Source: Thermoanaerobaculales bacterium
Lineage (GTDB): Bacteria; Acidobacteriota; Thermoanaerobaculia; Thermoanaerobaculales; Sulfomarinibacteraceae
Reading direction: 5' to 3'
Assembly: GCA_029932545.1 (NCBI GenBank)
Contig: JAOZPW010000003.1
Location: forward strand, 1 to 5,340
DNA: 5,340 bases
Below the pieces are notes generated by a model. It saw only the letters and a list, made by a program, of their open reading frames with translations. It ran no database searches and was not told the origin of the DNA. The stretch's first letter is position 1. Each line of letters opens with the position of its first letter. Shown one piece after another: positions 4,894 to 5,340 of this stretch. A program made the translations under genes and the position numbers.

Positions 4894-5340
4894 ACTTTCC
4901 GGGCTCGCACCAGGGATCGAAAATACATGCCCCGTCGTCGCAATCGACCTCTCCGTTGCAGTCGTTGTCAACGAGATCATTGCAAATCTCTTCGGATGCC
5001 TCCACATTCTGAATGCACTGGAGACTTCCGGATACACACGTGGTGGTTCCTTCGGCACAAACCCCTTGCAAGCCTGTGTGGCAGGCTGCGCCGCCACCCG
5101 GGTCGCCATCGTCTTCGACACCATCACAGTCGTTGTCGAGACCGTCGCAAACCTCGGCGGTTGGGGAAGCGTTCTGCTCGCATGTCAGAGAACCTGCGGT
5201 GCAGTGTGTCGTCCCCGATGAGCATATTCCCGGCAAGCCGGTGTCGCAGGCGGTCCCGTTGAAGGGATCTTCCGAGCCATCCGCCGACGCCGGGTCGCAG
5301 TCGTTATCGATGCCGTCACAGACATCGAGGTCGCTGTCTG
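4892..5340 (-). CDS. MopE-type cysteine-rich metal-binding-repeat protein (C-terminal part)
   Basis: The 148 C-terminal residues are visible; the start lies beyond the right edge. Three repeats can be read. The first opens VCDGIDNDCDPASADG and continues TACDTGLPGICSSG. The second opens VCDGLDNDCDGVEDDG and continues AACHTGLQGVCAEGTTTC. A shortened third, ICNDLVDNDCNGEVDCDDG, leads to the C-terminus WCEPGK. Key cysteines repeat with periods of 57 and 55 residues (visible residues 7, 64 and 119). The CDGxDNDCDG pattern is the putative metal-binding motif named after the copper-regulated surface protein MopE of Methylococcus. It is common in large secreted proteins of deltaproteobacteria and relatives. 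Paired cysteines suggest disulphides, hence a location outside the cytoplasm; the Asp/Asn-rich loops suggest Ca2+ or other metal binding. No sorting signal or membrane anchor follows the repeats. The metal and role are unknown. It ends at TGA 4894-4892, convergent with the PDZ gene. Confidence 0.85.
   Translation of the reverse strand, partial: DSDLDVCDGIDNDCDPASADGSEDPFNGTACDTGLPGICSSGTTHCTAGSLTCEQNASPTAEVCDGLDNDCDGVEDDGDPGGGAACHTGLQGVCAEGTTTCVSGSLQCIQNVEASEEICNDLVDNDCNGEVDCDDGACIFDPWCEPGK

Overview
The window comes from a GC-rich Gram-negative-type bacterium. A Sec signal peptide, a periplasmic-type PDZ protein and a cysteine-rich extracytoplasmic protein of the MopE metal-binding-repeat kind fit an uncultivated deltaproteobacterium/Myxococcota, Acidobacteriota or Planctomycetota lineage. 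That placement is inferred from protein style only. No rRNA, tRNA, CRISPR array, intact transposase or phage gene is visible.

Layout, left to right. Positions 2-67 hold the last 21 codons of an upstream gene. A full RapA/SNF2-type ATPase gene (84-2636, +) follows at once and is the only large housekeeping gene here. Its stop codon lies inside the 3' stub of a GNAT acetyltransferase gene (about 2627-2743, +), which has lost everything upstream of the end of its domain. Seven copies of the heptamer GCTCTCA follow (2743-2792). On the minus strand is a gutted class V aminotransferase gene (2870-3224): its first 87 residues are joined out of frame to its last 30, with the PLP-binding middle missing. 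So 2620-3224 is a stretch of gene decay with at least two large deletions.

Positions 3225-3829 contain no convincing gene but much structure. There are A5 tracts phased at 10 bp (likely bent DNA), an imperfect hairpin (3526-3556), a 16-bp inverted repeat (3594-3651), a GC-rich hairpin repeat (3655-3712), and a terminal sequence (3711-3740) that is the imperfect inverse of 3276-3302. Together these look like a roughly 465-bp non-coding repeat unit.

An exported protein gene (3830-4819, +) follows, encoding a signal peptide, an uncharacterised conserved domain and a C-terminal PDZ domain. A second direct copy of the GC-rich hairpin repeat lies just after it (4829-4893). The window ends in the 3' part of a convergent gene (minus, 4892 to beyond 5340) for a protein with repeated CDGxDNDCDG metal-binding motifs. 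The genes do not form an obvious pathway. I see no clear new multi-gene system; the most interesting material is the decay zone, the structured intergenic element and the repeat-bracketed PDZ gene.
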